Under the pieces are notes generated by a model that ran no database searches, was not told where the DNA came from, and saw only the letters and a program-made list of their open reading frames with translations. DNA of 38,746 bases. Origin: Acanthaster planci (taxonomy: Eukaryota; Echinodermata; Asteroidea; Valvatida; Acanthasteridae). A program made the translations under genes and the position numbers. The stretch is taken from contig NW_019091575.1 of the NCBI RefSeq assembly GCF_001949145.1, positions 415,156 to 453,901 on the forward strand, in the 5' to 3' direction. This document shows, piece by piece, positions 36,201 to 38,746 of the stretch (position 1 is its first letter; each line of letters starts with the position of its first letter).

Positions 36201-38324
36201 TTTTCTTTCCAGTGAGGACTTACTTCATCTTGAAGGAGCCAGTTCCCAGTGCCAAAGAGATGAGCTGATGTCCTAGGCAGATACCGAATACCGGTTTAGG
36301 GTTGGACTCATTGAGAATACGTCGAATGTGTTGTATAGACTCCAAACACATCTCTGGGTTACCAGGTCCGTTGCTGAGGAACAGGCCATCATAGTCTAAA
36401 TAACATATGGCAAAGGGATGTTAAAAGCTGGACCTGGAGAAACTTTGCAACAGAGGATGCCAAAAACTACCAACATATATAAAGCACACATCCCAACCTT
36501 GGATTCACATCCAACTTCCATTTCATGTGATTTCTGGTGAGTTAAGTGACAGAAAATGGTGTTCAAGTTCATTAAGTCATTAAAAAAGGTCAAAAAGAGT
36601 TGAAAAGTTCTAAAATAAATTCATGTCACCGCTCCAATACTTGTGCCTTCTGAACACATTCCGTCGCCCAAATTATGGCGCGTCATTCAATGGTGCTAGG
36701 GGAATTTTTTAGATGAGATCACTTGCCTCTTTGTTTGTTTTGAATACAGTTACGGTGTGCCGAACAGGACATTGAGCTTTCTGAACTGTAAGTAAGAACT
36801 AGTGTCATTTCCATCTAGAAATGTTTTCTGAGCTATTAAATTGAGGAAAGTCAACCTTGGATTTAGCTCACGCACGGTAATTCATAATTCTGTTATTTTA
36901 AGTGGGTTTTGCAGAGGGAATTTGCTTACAAATCGTGGATTGGTTTCTTTGACATTGTTGGGGTCATTGGCGGAGGTCCTATCACCTCCCGAGGTAACCG
37001 AGGTCCAAGTTTAGAAGGTACATGTACCTCCTTGTGTGATGTTGAATAAATGGATGAGACAAGTTATTCCCTATCCTGCTTGCCAGTTACTTGTCTGTCT
37101 GATAGGGTTGCCAGCAAGTGTGGATATACATGTACTTTCCACAAACGGACTCACCCACCGGGTTGTTGAGAACCCTCCGCCCACAGGAATTCCCACCGCG
37201 CACGGAGCCACTTCCACGCGCTACCGTAGTAGCAAGACAAAAATCGCCACAATACTTAACGTGAACTAAATGCTTTCAATTTGTTACTCTTTGATTGTTA
37301 TCAAGACAGGTCAACAAATCAATGGTGCCTTGGCTGGGCCTTAAAAATCCTGCCACGGGATGGGAATTAGTACATATGAGCAATTTAGTGCTCCAACTTC
37401 TGAACTGGTTTCTGACATCTTTCTAGGGCCACGTTCAAATTCCTTTGTCATGGCATAGAATAACGCGCACATCTACACATCATACAAGGGGAACAGAATT
37501 AGCAACTAGCTTGTGGATTCCATAAGATCATGTGTTATTTCCATGCAGCCAAGTAACGCTGACATGTCTTAAAAAGGAAATGACAAAAAAAACCCAGCAT
37601 GTCCTTATTGAATAACCTCTTCACTATGAAATGTAAATTAACAAAAAGAACAGGGAAAATACCATTCGGAGGTAATTTCTGATTAAAATGAAACACAGAC
37701 TTGTTTATACCATTGCAGAAGGTCTACAGTACATTGTGCCGAGCAATGTTTCAAATGAAAGATTTTCAAGGGAAACTTGTCGACAGCATTTGCATACAGG
37801 AGTACCTTGGCTGTTCAATAGATGGTTCCAGGGCACCACCTCAATGCATGCACCACAATCAGCCAGTAGTCTCAGCTGGTTGAATTTAATTCCTGTATCT
37901 AAGGCAACAATCTTAACTGAGCCCTTAGGATTCAACACTCTTGGTTCCTGGATGGAGAAAATGCAAATCAAGGTCAAGAGTCACTGTACAATTTGTCAGT
38001 GAGAAAATAAGCACAGTGTGATGTTTGTTGAAGTATATTACTTCTGATTTTACGAACACTTTTGATGCAGGTCATACTTCAAAAAATAGAGGAAGGAAAC
38101 AGAAGAAGTGGCAAGTGACAGTAAGTACAGTACTTCTCAGGAAATTGATCATGCAATGTTTTAATTCTAAGGTTAAATGTTTGGCAGCCAATGTTTTACT
38201 AACCTACATGTACATGTACAGTATAATCTATTTTTTTTACCTTTGAGGAAACTTCAGCCACCAAATTCCGGAGATTTGGATCCTCAAAGGGAATTGACTC
38301 AGGACTGGTTCCTTCAACAACAAT
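41..38324 (-). CDS. CAD: CAD, central part: carbamoyl-phosphate synthetase II region of the trifunctional pyrimidine enzyme (partial, 21 exons)
   Basis: CAD makes carbamoyl phosphate from glutamine, bicarbonate and two ATP, then carbamoyl aspartate and dihydroorotate, in the cytosol. Twenty-one minus-strand exons (listed separately) join in frame into 1305 codons, all with GT-AG introns. In order: C-terminal GATase (residues 1 to about 220 of this partial product; Cys115 in FGICLGHQ, His199 and Glu201 in QFHPE), CPSase A from about 259 ([19 protein letters not shown]), CPSase B from about 800 ([17 protein letters not shown]) and the MGS-like domain from about 1190 to the edge. The GATase triad is complete, unlike mammalian CPS1, which lacks the Cys, and the sequence follows CAD throughout. 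Sixteen of 20 introns are phase 0. The N-terminal GATase, dihydroorotase and transcarbamoylase parts lie outside the window. No frameshift or stop interrupts the joined frame, provided only one of two copies of exon 5 is used. Confidence 0.96.
284..827. other. CAD intron, no recognised content
   Basis: AT-rich intron between exons t and u. I see no gene or repeat in it. Confidence 0.8.
828..932 (-). CDS. CAD: CAD exon t (MGS-like regulatory domain, start)
   Basis: 35 codons, phase 0 at both ends; acceptor CTTGCACAG, donor GTGAGA. It encodes [43 protein letters not shown]...Y.LYAS.GTADFY.EH is the first strand-helix part of the MGS-like allosteric domain, where UTP and PRPP act in animal CAD. 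Confidence 0.96.
1424..1822 (+). mobile_element. LINE (non-LTR retrotransposon) reverse-transcriptase 3' end, decayed
   Basis: Plus-strand reading gives PLFEY, then after a one-base shift near 1470 [52 protein letters not shown] and [16 protein letters not shown], ending at a stop. The series (P.W), (L..IQKRA.RII.G), (Y..A...LGL.SLE.RR..LC) and (R.....IP.L...LN) is the typical C-terminal tail of CR1- or Jockey-like reverse transcriptases. The frame break and absence of the rest mark it as a dead fragment inside a CAD intron. The family assignment is from motif memory. Confidence 0.8.
2033..2215 (-). CDS. CAD: CAD exon s (CPSase B end)
   Basis: 61 codons, phase 0 at both ends. The acceptor ACTTACGAAG is weak in pyrimidines next to the AG; the donor is GTATGA. 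It encodes [65 protein letters not shown].(G/C)FG is the conserved end of CPSase B. Confidence 0.97.
2216..2931. other. CAD intron, no recognised content
   Basis: AT-rich intron sequence. Short open frames on both strands look random. Confidence 0.7.
2932..3102 (-). CDS. CAD: CAD exon r (CPSase B catalytic core)
   Basis: 57 codons, phase 0 at both ends; the donor is GTAAGA. It encodes [40 protein letters not shown], ending in GTGKVGVK. (V/I)[13 protein letters not shown] is the metal-binding core of the second ATP-grasp domain. Confidence 0.98.
3191..3456. repeat. Foldback (MITE-like) element with long inverted arms
   Basis: The left arm (3191-3256) contains ATCCTTCACATGGTGAGC-like sequence (CCTTCACATGGTGAGCTTTG in full). 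The right arm (3386-3456) contains its reverse complement, CAAAGCTCACCATGTGAAGG. The arms match at roughly 85% over about 70 bases by eye and may extend further inward. The centre (about 3300-3345) is itself palindromic, with GATTCTAG and CTAGAATC. No coding capacity is seen. Confidence 0.75.
4161..4379 (-). CDS. CAD: CAD exon q (CPSase B)
   Basis: 73 codons, phase 0 at both ends; the donor is GTAGAT. It encodes [40 protein letters not shown] and [12 protein letters not shown](V/I)E.AGVHSGD is the conserved CPSase B motif, and TPPQD rather than a CPS1-like version agrees with CAD. Confidence 0.98.
4380..6107. other. CAD intron, no recognised content
   Basis: About 1.7 kb of AT-rich intron. 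I recognise no gene, repeat family or RNA in it. Confidence 0.6.
6108..6290 (-). CDS. CAD: CAD exon p (CPSase B ATP-grasp loop)
   Basis: 61 codons, phase 0 at both ends; the donor is GTAAGA. It encodes [20 protein letters not shown], the ATP-grasp loop of the second half, then [21 protein letters not shown]. Confidence 0.97.
7225..8130. repeat. Degenerate tandem repeat, unit about 75-120 bases
   Basis: The core (T)CTTTATCCAAACC or TATCGAAA, followed by GACCAC/GTGAGG-TTTT and a run ending CCACTGCA, recurs at about 7238, 7768, 7844, 7961 and 8064. Units are strongly diverged and T-rich. It lies in the intron between exons o and p. It could be an old satellite or a decayed transposon interior. 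Confidence 0.5.
8413..8535 (-). CDS. CAD: CAD exon o (CPSase B)
   Basis: 41 codons, phase 0 at both ends; acceptor TTTGACCAG, donor GTATTG. It encodes [56 protein letters not shown] is the expected continuation in CPSase B. Confidence 0.97.
8536..10291. other. CAD intron, mostly without recognised content
   Basis: A possible tRNA-like B-box (GATTCGAGTCCC, about 8629-8640) is the only structure seen, and it is too weak to call a SINE. Confidence 0.5.
10292..10351. repeat. Minisatellite, three 20-base units
   Basis: Three head-to-tail units of GCCTCASGCTGCNGTGRTGG (positions 10292-10311, 10312-10331, 10332-10351), differing at a few bases, then a partial fourth. It lies about 60 bases downstream of the donor of exon n. 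Confidence 0.85.
10411..10611 (-). CDS. CAD: CAD exon n (CPSase B)
   Basis: 67 codons, phase 0 at both ends; the donor is GTTAGT. It encodes [37 protein letters not shown] and [29 protein letters not shown](Y/F)D and GGQ.PNN are invariant family motifs of the CPSase B half. Confidence 0.98.
10612..12724. other. CAD intron with repeat-like, CRE-palindrome sequence
   Basis: The intron contains repeated TGACGTCA- and TGATGTCA-type words (10960-11090, 11745-11765, 12030-12210) and AT-rich tracts. A lysine-rich open frame at 12256-12471 arises from an A-rich stretch and is not a gene. The whole intron looks like layered old repeats. Confidence 0.5.
12020..12210. repeat. Direct repeat carrying CRE-like palindromes
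   Basis: AATAATAAATCNC followed by ATGATGACGTCATCA occurs at about 12021-12050 and again at about 12173-12203. The first contains the 18-base perfect palindrome CATGATGACGTCATCATG (12033-12050), the second the 14-base TGATGACGTCATCA (12188-12201). The period is about 153 bases. TGACGTCA is the consensus CREB/ATF site, but here it looks like part of a repeat unit. Confidence 0.6.
12725..12971 (-). CDS. CAD: CAD exon m (start of CPSase B)
   Basis: 247 nt from phase 2 to phase 0. The acceptor CACCCAG at 12972 was chosen over a CAG four bases further in, because only it restores the frame (split Met, then TELAVRN). It encodes [20 protein letters not shown] and [20 protein letters not shown], the first nucleotide-binding loop of CPSase B. 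The donor is GTAAGT. Confidence 0.96.
12972..13532. other. CAD intron, no recognised content
   Basis: Between exons l and m. I see no gene or repeat. Confidence 0.7.
13533..13777 (-). CDS. CAD: CAD exon l (CPSase oligomerisation domain)
   Basis: 245 nt, starting in phase 0 and ending phase 2 before GTAAGT. It encodes [36 protein letters not shown] and [13 protein letters not shown]. The helical pattern I..(W)FL..(M/L)..I and GFSDKQI belongs to the CPSase oligomerisation domain, which links halves A and B. Confidence 0.97.
14000..14137 (-). CDS. CAD: CAD exon k (CPSase A to oligomerisation region)
   Basis: 46 codons, phase 0 at both ends; acceptor TTTTGTCCAG, donor GTGATT. It encodes [46 protein letters not shown]. 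The S.MKSVGEVM.(I/V)GR.FEE.FQKALR pattern marks the end of the first ATP-grasp unit. Confidence 0.97.
14138..14644. other. CAD intron, possible tRNA-related remnant
   Basis: GGGTTTGAATCTGACCCC (about 14340-14357) resembles a Pol III B-box. No A-box or cloverleaf could be built around it, so no RNA gene is called. Confidence 0.4.
14645..14878 (-). CDS. CAD: CAD exon j (CPSase A catalytic core)
   Basis: 78 codons, phase 0 at both ends; the donor is GTGATT. It encodes [20 protein letters not shown] then [19 protein letters not shown], the metal-binding E.N.R and adjacent substrate loop of CPSase A, then [19 protein letters not shown]. This is among the most conserved parts of the enzyme. Confidence 0.98.
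15101..15180. repeat. Two tandem 40-base units
   Basis: TTTTGCATAGCCACCACCAT... (15101-15140) is repeated at once as TTTTGCATAGCCACCTCCAT... (15141-15180), both ending ACTGGTTCC, with four or so differences. It lies in the intron between exons i and j. Confidence 0.9.
15284..15472 (-). CDS. CAD: CAD exon i (CPSase A)
   Basis: 63 codons, phase 0 at both ends; the donor is GTGAGT. It encodes [55 protein letters not shown]. The HTG(E/D)S..VAP.QTL block is a hallmark of CPSases. It follows the roughly 3 kb intron that holds the CpG-rich block. Confidence 0.97.
16255..16310. repeat. Imperfect hairpin
   Basis: CGGGTCAGCGAGAGTATACTCC (16255-16276; split here as CGGGTCAGCGAGAG + TATACTCC) pairs with GGAGTATACGCCTGACCC (16293-16310) with a small bulge and a loop of about 16 bases. 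It lies in a GC-rich block of the intron between exons h and i. It could be part of an old element or a structured regulatory site. Confidence 0.6.
16840..17060. promoter_or_regulatory. CpG-rich block with NRF1-like site
   Basis: Unlike its AT-rich surroundings, this stretch is dense in CpG (ACCGGCGCCGCGCG at about 16864, GGCCGGCCGC, CGCTCGCACGCATGC). GCGCATGCGC at 16955-16964 is the NRF1 consensus core. It lies inside a CAD intron, so it could be an internal promoter, but no gene with recognisable exons follows on either strand. The 141-codon plus-strand frame at 16930-17355 has no family resemblance. Confidence 0.35.
17806..18384. repeat. Possible short inverted-repeat element
   Basis: TTAACCACTTGCTGCC at 17806-17821 matches the reverse complement of GGCACGAAGTGGTTAA at 18369-18384 at 14 of 16 positions. 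The interior is non-coding. It might be a MITE of about 580 bases; chance or unrelated copies of one repeat are alternatives. Confidence 0.35.
18470..18691 (-). CDS. CAD: CAD exon h (CPSase A ATP-grasp, glycine-rich loop)
   Basis: 74 codons, phase 0 at both ends; the donor is GTAAGT. It encodes [19 protein letters not shown], the ATP-grasp loop of CPSase A, then [20 protein letters not shown] and [14 protein letters not shown], with conserved metal- and nucleotide-binding surroundings. Confidence 0.97.
18692..19253. other. CAD intron with an N base
   Basis: No repeat or gene is recognised. A single N at 19210 marks an ambiguous base or assembly join. Confidence 0.6.
19254..19487 (-). CDS. 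CAD: CAD exon g (CPSase A)
   Basis: 78 codons, phase 0 at both ends; the donor is GTCAGA. It encodes [58 protein letters not shown]. Human CAD has GGQTALNC where this has GGQTGLNC, a conservative Ala-to-Gly change. Apart from that, the family residues are kept. Confidence 0.97.
19921..20052 (-). CDS. CAD: CAD exon f (CPSase A)
   Basis: 44 codons, phase 0 at both ends; acceptor GATTTCAG, donor GTAAGT. It encodes [30 protein letters not shown] and [14 protein letters not shown]. Thr320 in PITP corresponds to the threonine-proline that I believe is the MAP-kinase site (Thr456) in mammalian CAD; that numbering is from memory. Confidence 0.97.
20449..21140. repeat. Foldback element with nested inverted repeats
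   Basis: The outer arms 20449-20566 and 21023-21140 are inverted copies of about 118 bases (GGAGGACGAAAAGTGGCCAT on the left; its relative GGAGGACAAAAAGTGACCAT on the other strand on the right), roughly 85% alike by eye. Inside them, 20641-20667 and 20821-20847 are a perfect 27-base inverted pair containing GCGGCCGAAAAGTGGCC. The words ATATCACCT before and ATAGTCACCT after may be a target-site duplication. An N base (20707) lies near the centre. No transposase is encoded. Confidence 0.8.
21366..21519 (-). CDS. CAD: CAD exon e, downstream copy (duplicate of 23051-23204)
   Basis: Identical in predicted protein to the copy at 23051-23204, differing only at silent positions (for example TCG against TCA in SGSQ). 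It has the same acceptor and the same weak GTTACC donor. It lies in the first copy of a 1.65 kb tandem repeat bounded by N bases at 20707 and 22383. It may be an allelic copy placed in tandem by the assembler, or a truly duplicated exon that is skipped or used as an alternative. Confidence 0.7.
22161..22327 (+). mobile_element. LINE reverse-transcriptase 3' end fragment (copy 1)
   Basis: The plus strand reads [20 protein letters not shown] then [20 protein letters not shown], followed by a stop and frame shift before FRKAF. The pattern (GDRAFS..AP..WN.LP..IR......FK..LK..LF) is the usual C-terminus of L2/CR1-like reverse transcriptases. It is decayed and repeated at 23860-24026. Confidence 0.75.
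23051..23204 (-). CDS. CAD: CAD exon e, upstream copy (linker and start of CPSase A)
   Basis: 154 nt from phase 2 to phase 0: one base completing Lys, then 51 codons [18 protein letters not shown]... ending [24 protein letters not shown], the first nucleotide-binding loop of CPSase A. The acceptor is TTCTCTAACAG; the donor is an unusually weak GTTACC. A second copy with the same protein sequence lies at 21366-21519. Only one of the two can be used, because an additional 154 nt would break the frame. It is not possible to say from sequence which copy is used. Confidence 0.85.
23860..24026 (+). mobile_element. LINE reverse-transcriptase 3' end fragment (copy 2)
   Basis: The same remnant as at 22161-22327, inside the second copy of the tandem duplication, with a few substitutions (for example AAGGTCAGAG for AATGTCAGAG). 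Confidence 0.75.
24120..24960 (+). mobile_element. Gag-like (ORF1) remnant of a non-LTR retrotransposon
   Basis: The plus strand reads [20 protein letters not shown] then CLTCGEDG: a CCHC zinc knuckle whose first Cys is Arg (C...H...C retained), followed by the start of a second knuckle, as in ORF1 proteins of Jockey/CR1-like LINEs. Downstream, at 24589-24948, a Ser/Thr-rich frame includes [14 protein letters not shown], which resembles the linker of such ORF1 products. Frames are broken between the two parts. The function (RNA-binding nucleocapsid-like) is inferred from the family; the copy is dead. Confidence 0.55.
25440..27110 (-). mobile_element. LINE of the L2/CR1 type, 5'-truncated, decayed reverse transcriptase
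   Basis: Minus-strand blocks appear in the order of a reverse transcriptase: [20 protein letters not shown] (about 27030), [64 protein letters not shown] (about 26430), VDGTQLYI where active copies have [27 protein letters not shown], then [39 protein letters not shown] (about 25735) and [14 protein letters not shown] (about 25550). The catalytic Asp pair is damaged and frames are broken, so the copy is inactive. The endonuclease part is missing. Confidence 0.85.
27173..27508 (+). mobile_element. Possible L1/Tx1-like ORF2 linker fragment
   Basis: An open frame of 111 codons contains [20 protein letters not shown] and [18 protein letters not shown]. The WW...K..IK...I.F...KA....... pattern resembles the segment between endonuclease and reverse transcriptase in L1/Tx1-like elements. 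No flanking endonuclease or reverse transcriptase is found, so the assignment is tentative. An alternative is a chance open frame. Confidence 0.35.
27520..34494. other. Rest of the 11.3 kb CAD intron, repeat-rich, no gene recognised
   Basis: AT-rich intron with many ACATGTAC/TACATGTA palindromes (for example 28621-28637, 29362-29388, 30150-30170, 30203-30225) and a perfect 11-base hairpin (AAAATCTGCAA/TTGCAGATTTT, 32508-32532). The open frames here (up to about 107 codons) lack family resemblance, codon conservation or splice context. I find no coding exon or RNA gene. Confidence 0.6.
34495..34788 (-). CDS. CAD: CAD exon d (GATase C-terminus with His/Glu of the triad)
   Basis: 294 nt, phase 2 at both ends. 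It encodes [10 protein letters not shown], then [26 protein letters not shown] and [15 protein letters not shown]. His199 and Glu201 complete the GATase triad. The exon ends in a linker helix ([15 protein letters not shown]). The donor is GTAAGT, and it is followed by the largest intron in the window. Confidence 0.97.
35186..36023. mobile_element. pogo/Tigger-like MITE with terminal inverted repeats
   Basis: The right end, read on the minus strand, is CAGTAAAATCTCGATAAGTTG; the left end on the plus strand is TATTAAAATCTTGATAAGTC, so about 20 of 25 terminal bases agree. Both ends abut TA, the usual target duplication of Tc1/mariner/pogo elements. Further in, both arms carry TCGA-containing words (TTATCTCGA, AACTCGAA). 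At about 840 bases with no long open frame it is non-autonomous. It lies in the intron between exons c and d. Confidence 0.65.
36224..36395 (-). CDS. CAD: CAD exon c (GATase nucleophile exon)
   Basis: 172 nt, from phase 1 to phase 2. It encodes [14 protein letters not shown], which forms the oxyanion loop, and later [10 protein letters not shown], whose Cys is the glutaminase nucleophile (residue 115 of the partial product). Mammalian CPS1 has Ser at this Cys, so this residue is decisive for CAD. The donor is GTAAGT. Confidence 0.97.
36396..37805. other. CAD intron, no recognised content
   Basis: The intron between exons b and c. No gene or repeat family is recognised; one TACATGTA word occurs near 37125. 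Confidence 0.6.
37806..37947 (-). CDS. CAD: CAD exon b (GATase catalytic lobe, start)
   Basis: 142 nt, starting in phase 0 after CCATCCAG and ending with one base of a split codon before GTACTC. It encodes [19 protein letters not shown], then [28 protein letters not shown]. The pattern ALD.G.K.NQ.R.L...GA...VVPW is typical of class I glutamine amidotransferase domains of CAD and CPS. The split codon joins the next exon as Asp. Confidence 0.95.
38241..38324 (-). CDS. CAD: CAD exon a (GATase, linker strand before the catalytic lobe)
   Basis: 28 codons, phase 0 at both ends. The acceptor is TTTTTTGCAG and the donor GTAAAA. It encodes [20 protein letters not shown] and then LVAEVSSK, matching the CAD segment with DPN...LV.EVS just before the catalytic GATase lobe. 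This is the most 5' exon in the window; the preceding coding exons (about 160 residues in human CAD) must lie beyond 38746. Confidence 0.9.
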
Positions 38325-38746
38325 CTGCAAAAAATAAATAAATGGAAGAACAAAACTAATGCCTAACATGATTTTGTTGTTGCTTCATGTTTTATTACAT
38401 GTCAGTTGGCTACATGAGAAGTTGATTAATTTGTCCATTGAAACTCCAAAAACTGCTCAGTCATGGTTACGTAGAAAAGAAACACATTTCTGAGGCGAAG
38501 AACTTTTGATAGGTTACTGTAACAACTTGTAGGGTTACAGAAATAGAAAACGTTTAATTTTCCAAAATAACTACATGAATAAACCATTTCAAAAACATCA
38601 TAAATTTATTGTTTAACCCATTAATTGTGACCCCAAAATAAATAAAAATTTCCTGCATTTCCCCGCCAACAAAAAAATCCTCAAGATGTATTTTTGCGTT
38701 GGGGAGATGTTAATTATATATATAACGGTTTTGCCCGTACCCAATG
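38325..38746. other. CAD intron running off the window
   Basis: AT-rich sequence upstream of exon a, with no upstream GATase exon visible, so the next 5' exon lies beyond the window. Confidence 0.7.

Noticed and set aside
41-38324. Gene as CPS1 (mitochondrial, ammonia-dependent)
   Set aside because: The GATase nucleophile Cys is present (FGICLGHQ), and sequence such as NQPC...QNHGFA, QFHPE, TPPQD and RRAS follows CAD, not CPS1.

Overview
The window is animal genomic DNA, and one gene spans almost all of it. On the minus strand, 21 consecutive coding exons (38324 down to 41) encode the middle of CAD, the fused cytosolic enzyme that carries out the first three steps of de novo pyrimidine synthesis. 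They join in frame with GT-AG introns into 1305 codons. These cover the C-terminal half of the glutamine amidotransferase (GATase), both carbamoyl-phosphate synthetase halves (CPSase A and B) and most of the MGS-like regulatory domain. The 5' exons lie beyond 38746. The dihydroorotase and aspartate transcarbamoylase exons lie beyond position 1. The intact GATase Cys (FGICLGHQ), the His/Glu pair (QFHPE) and the PKA-type site RRAS identify CAD rather than the mitochondrial paralogue CPS1.

Organism: long AT-rich introns, TACATGTA-type palindromes throughout, several non-LTR retrotransposon remnants, foldback elements and a pogo/Tigger-like MITE suggest a marine invertebrate, perhaps an echinoderm or another non-vertebrate deuterostome. 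That placement is an impression from sequence style, not a proof. Three single N bases (19210, 20707, 22383) show this is a draft assembly.

Layout from the gene's 5' to 3' side: GATase exons at 38.3-34.5 kb; an intron of about 11.3 kb full of retroelement debris; exon 5, present twice (23051-23204 and 21366-21519) inside a 1.65 kb near-identical tandem repeat; CPSase A exons from 20.0 to 13.5 kb; CPSase B exons from 13.0 to 2.0 kb; MGS-domain exons at 0.9-0.04 kb. The intron at 15473-18469 holds a CpG-rich block with an NRF1-like site. Other introns carry foldback elements (3191-3456, 20449-21140), a LINE 3' end (1424-1822), tandem repeats and CRE-like palindromes.

The most notable observation is the duplicated exon 5. 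Using both copies would shift the frame (154 nt), both copies encode the same 51 residues, and the first repeat copy lies between two N bases. A false (haplotype) duplication in the assembly is the likeliest explanation; a real recent tandem duplication is the alternative. I found no convincing second protein-coding gene, no RNA gene and no CRISPR array.
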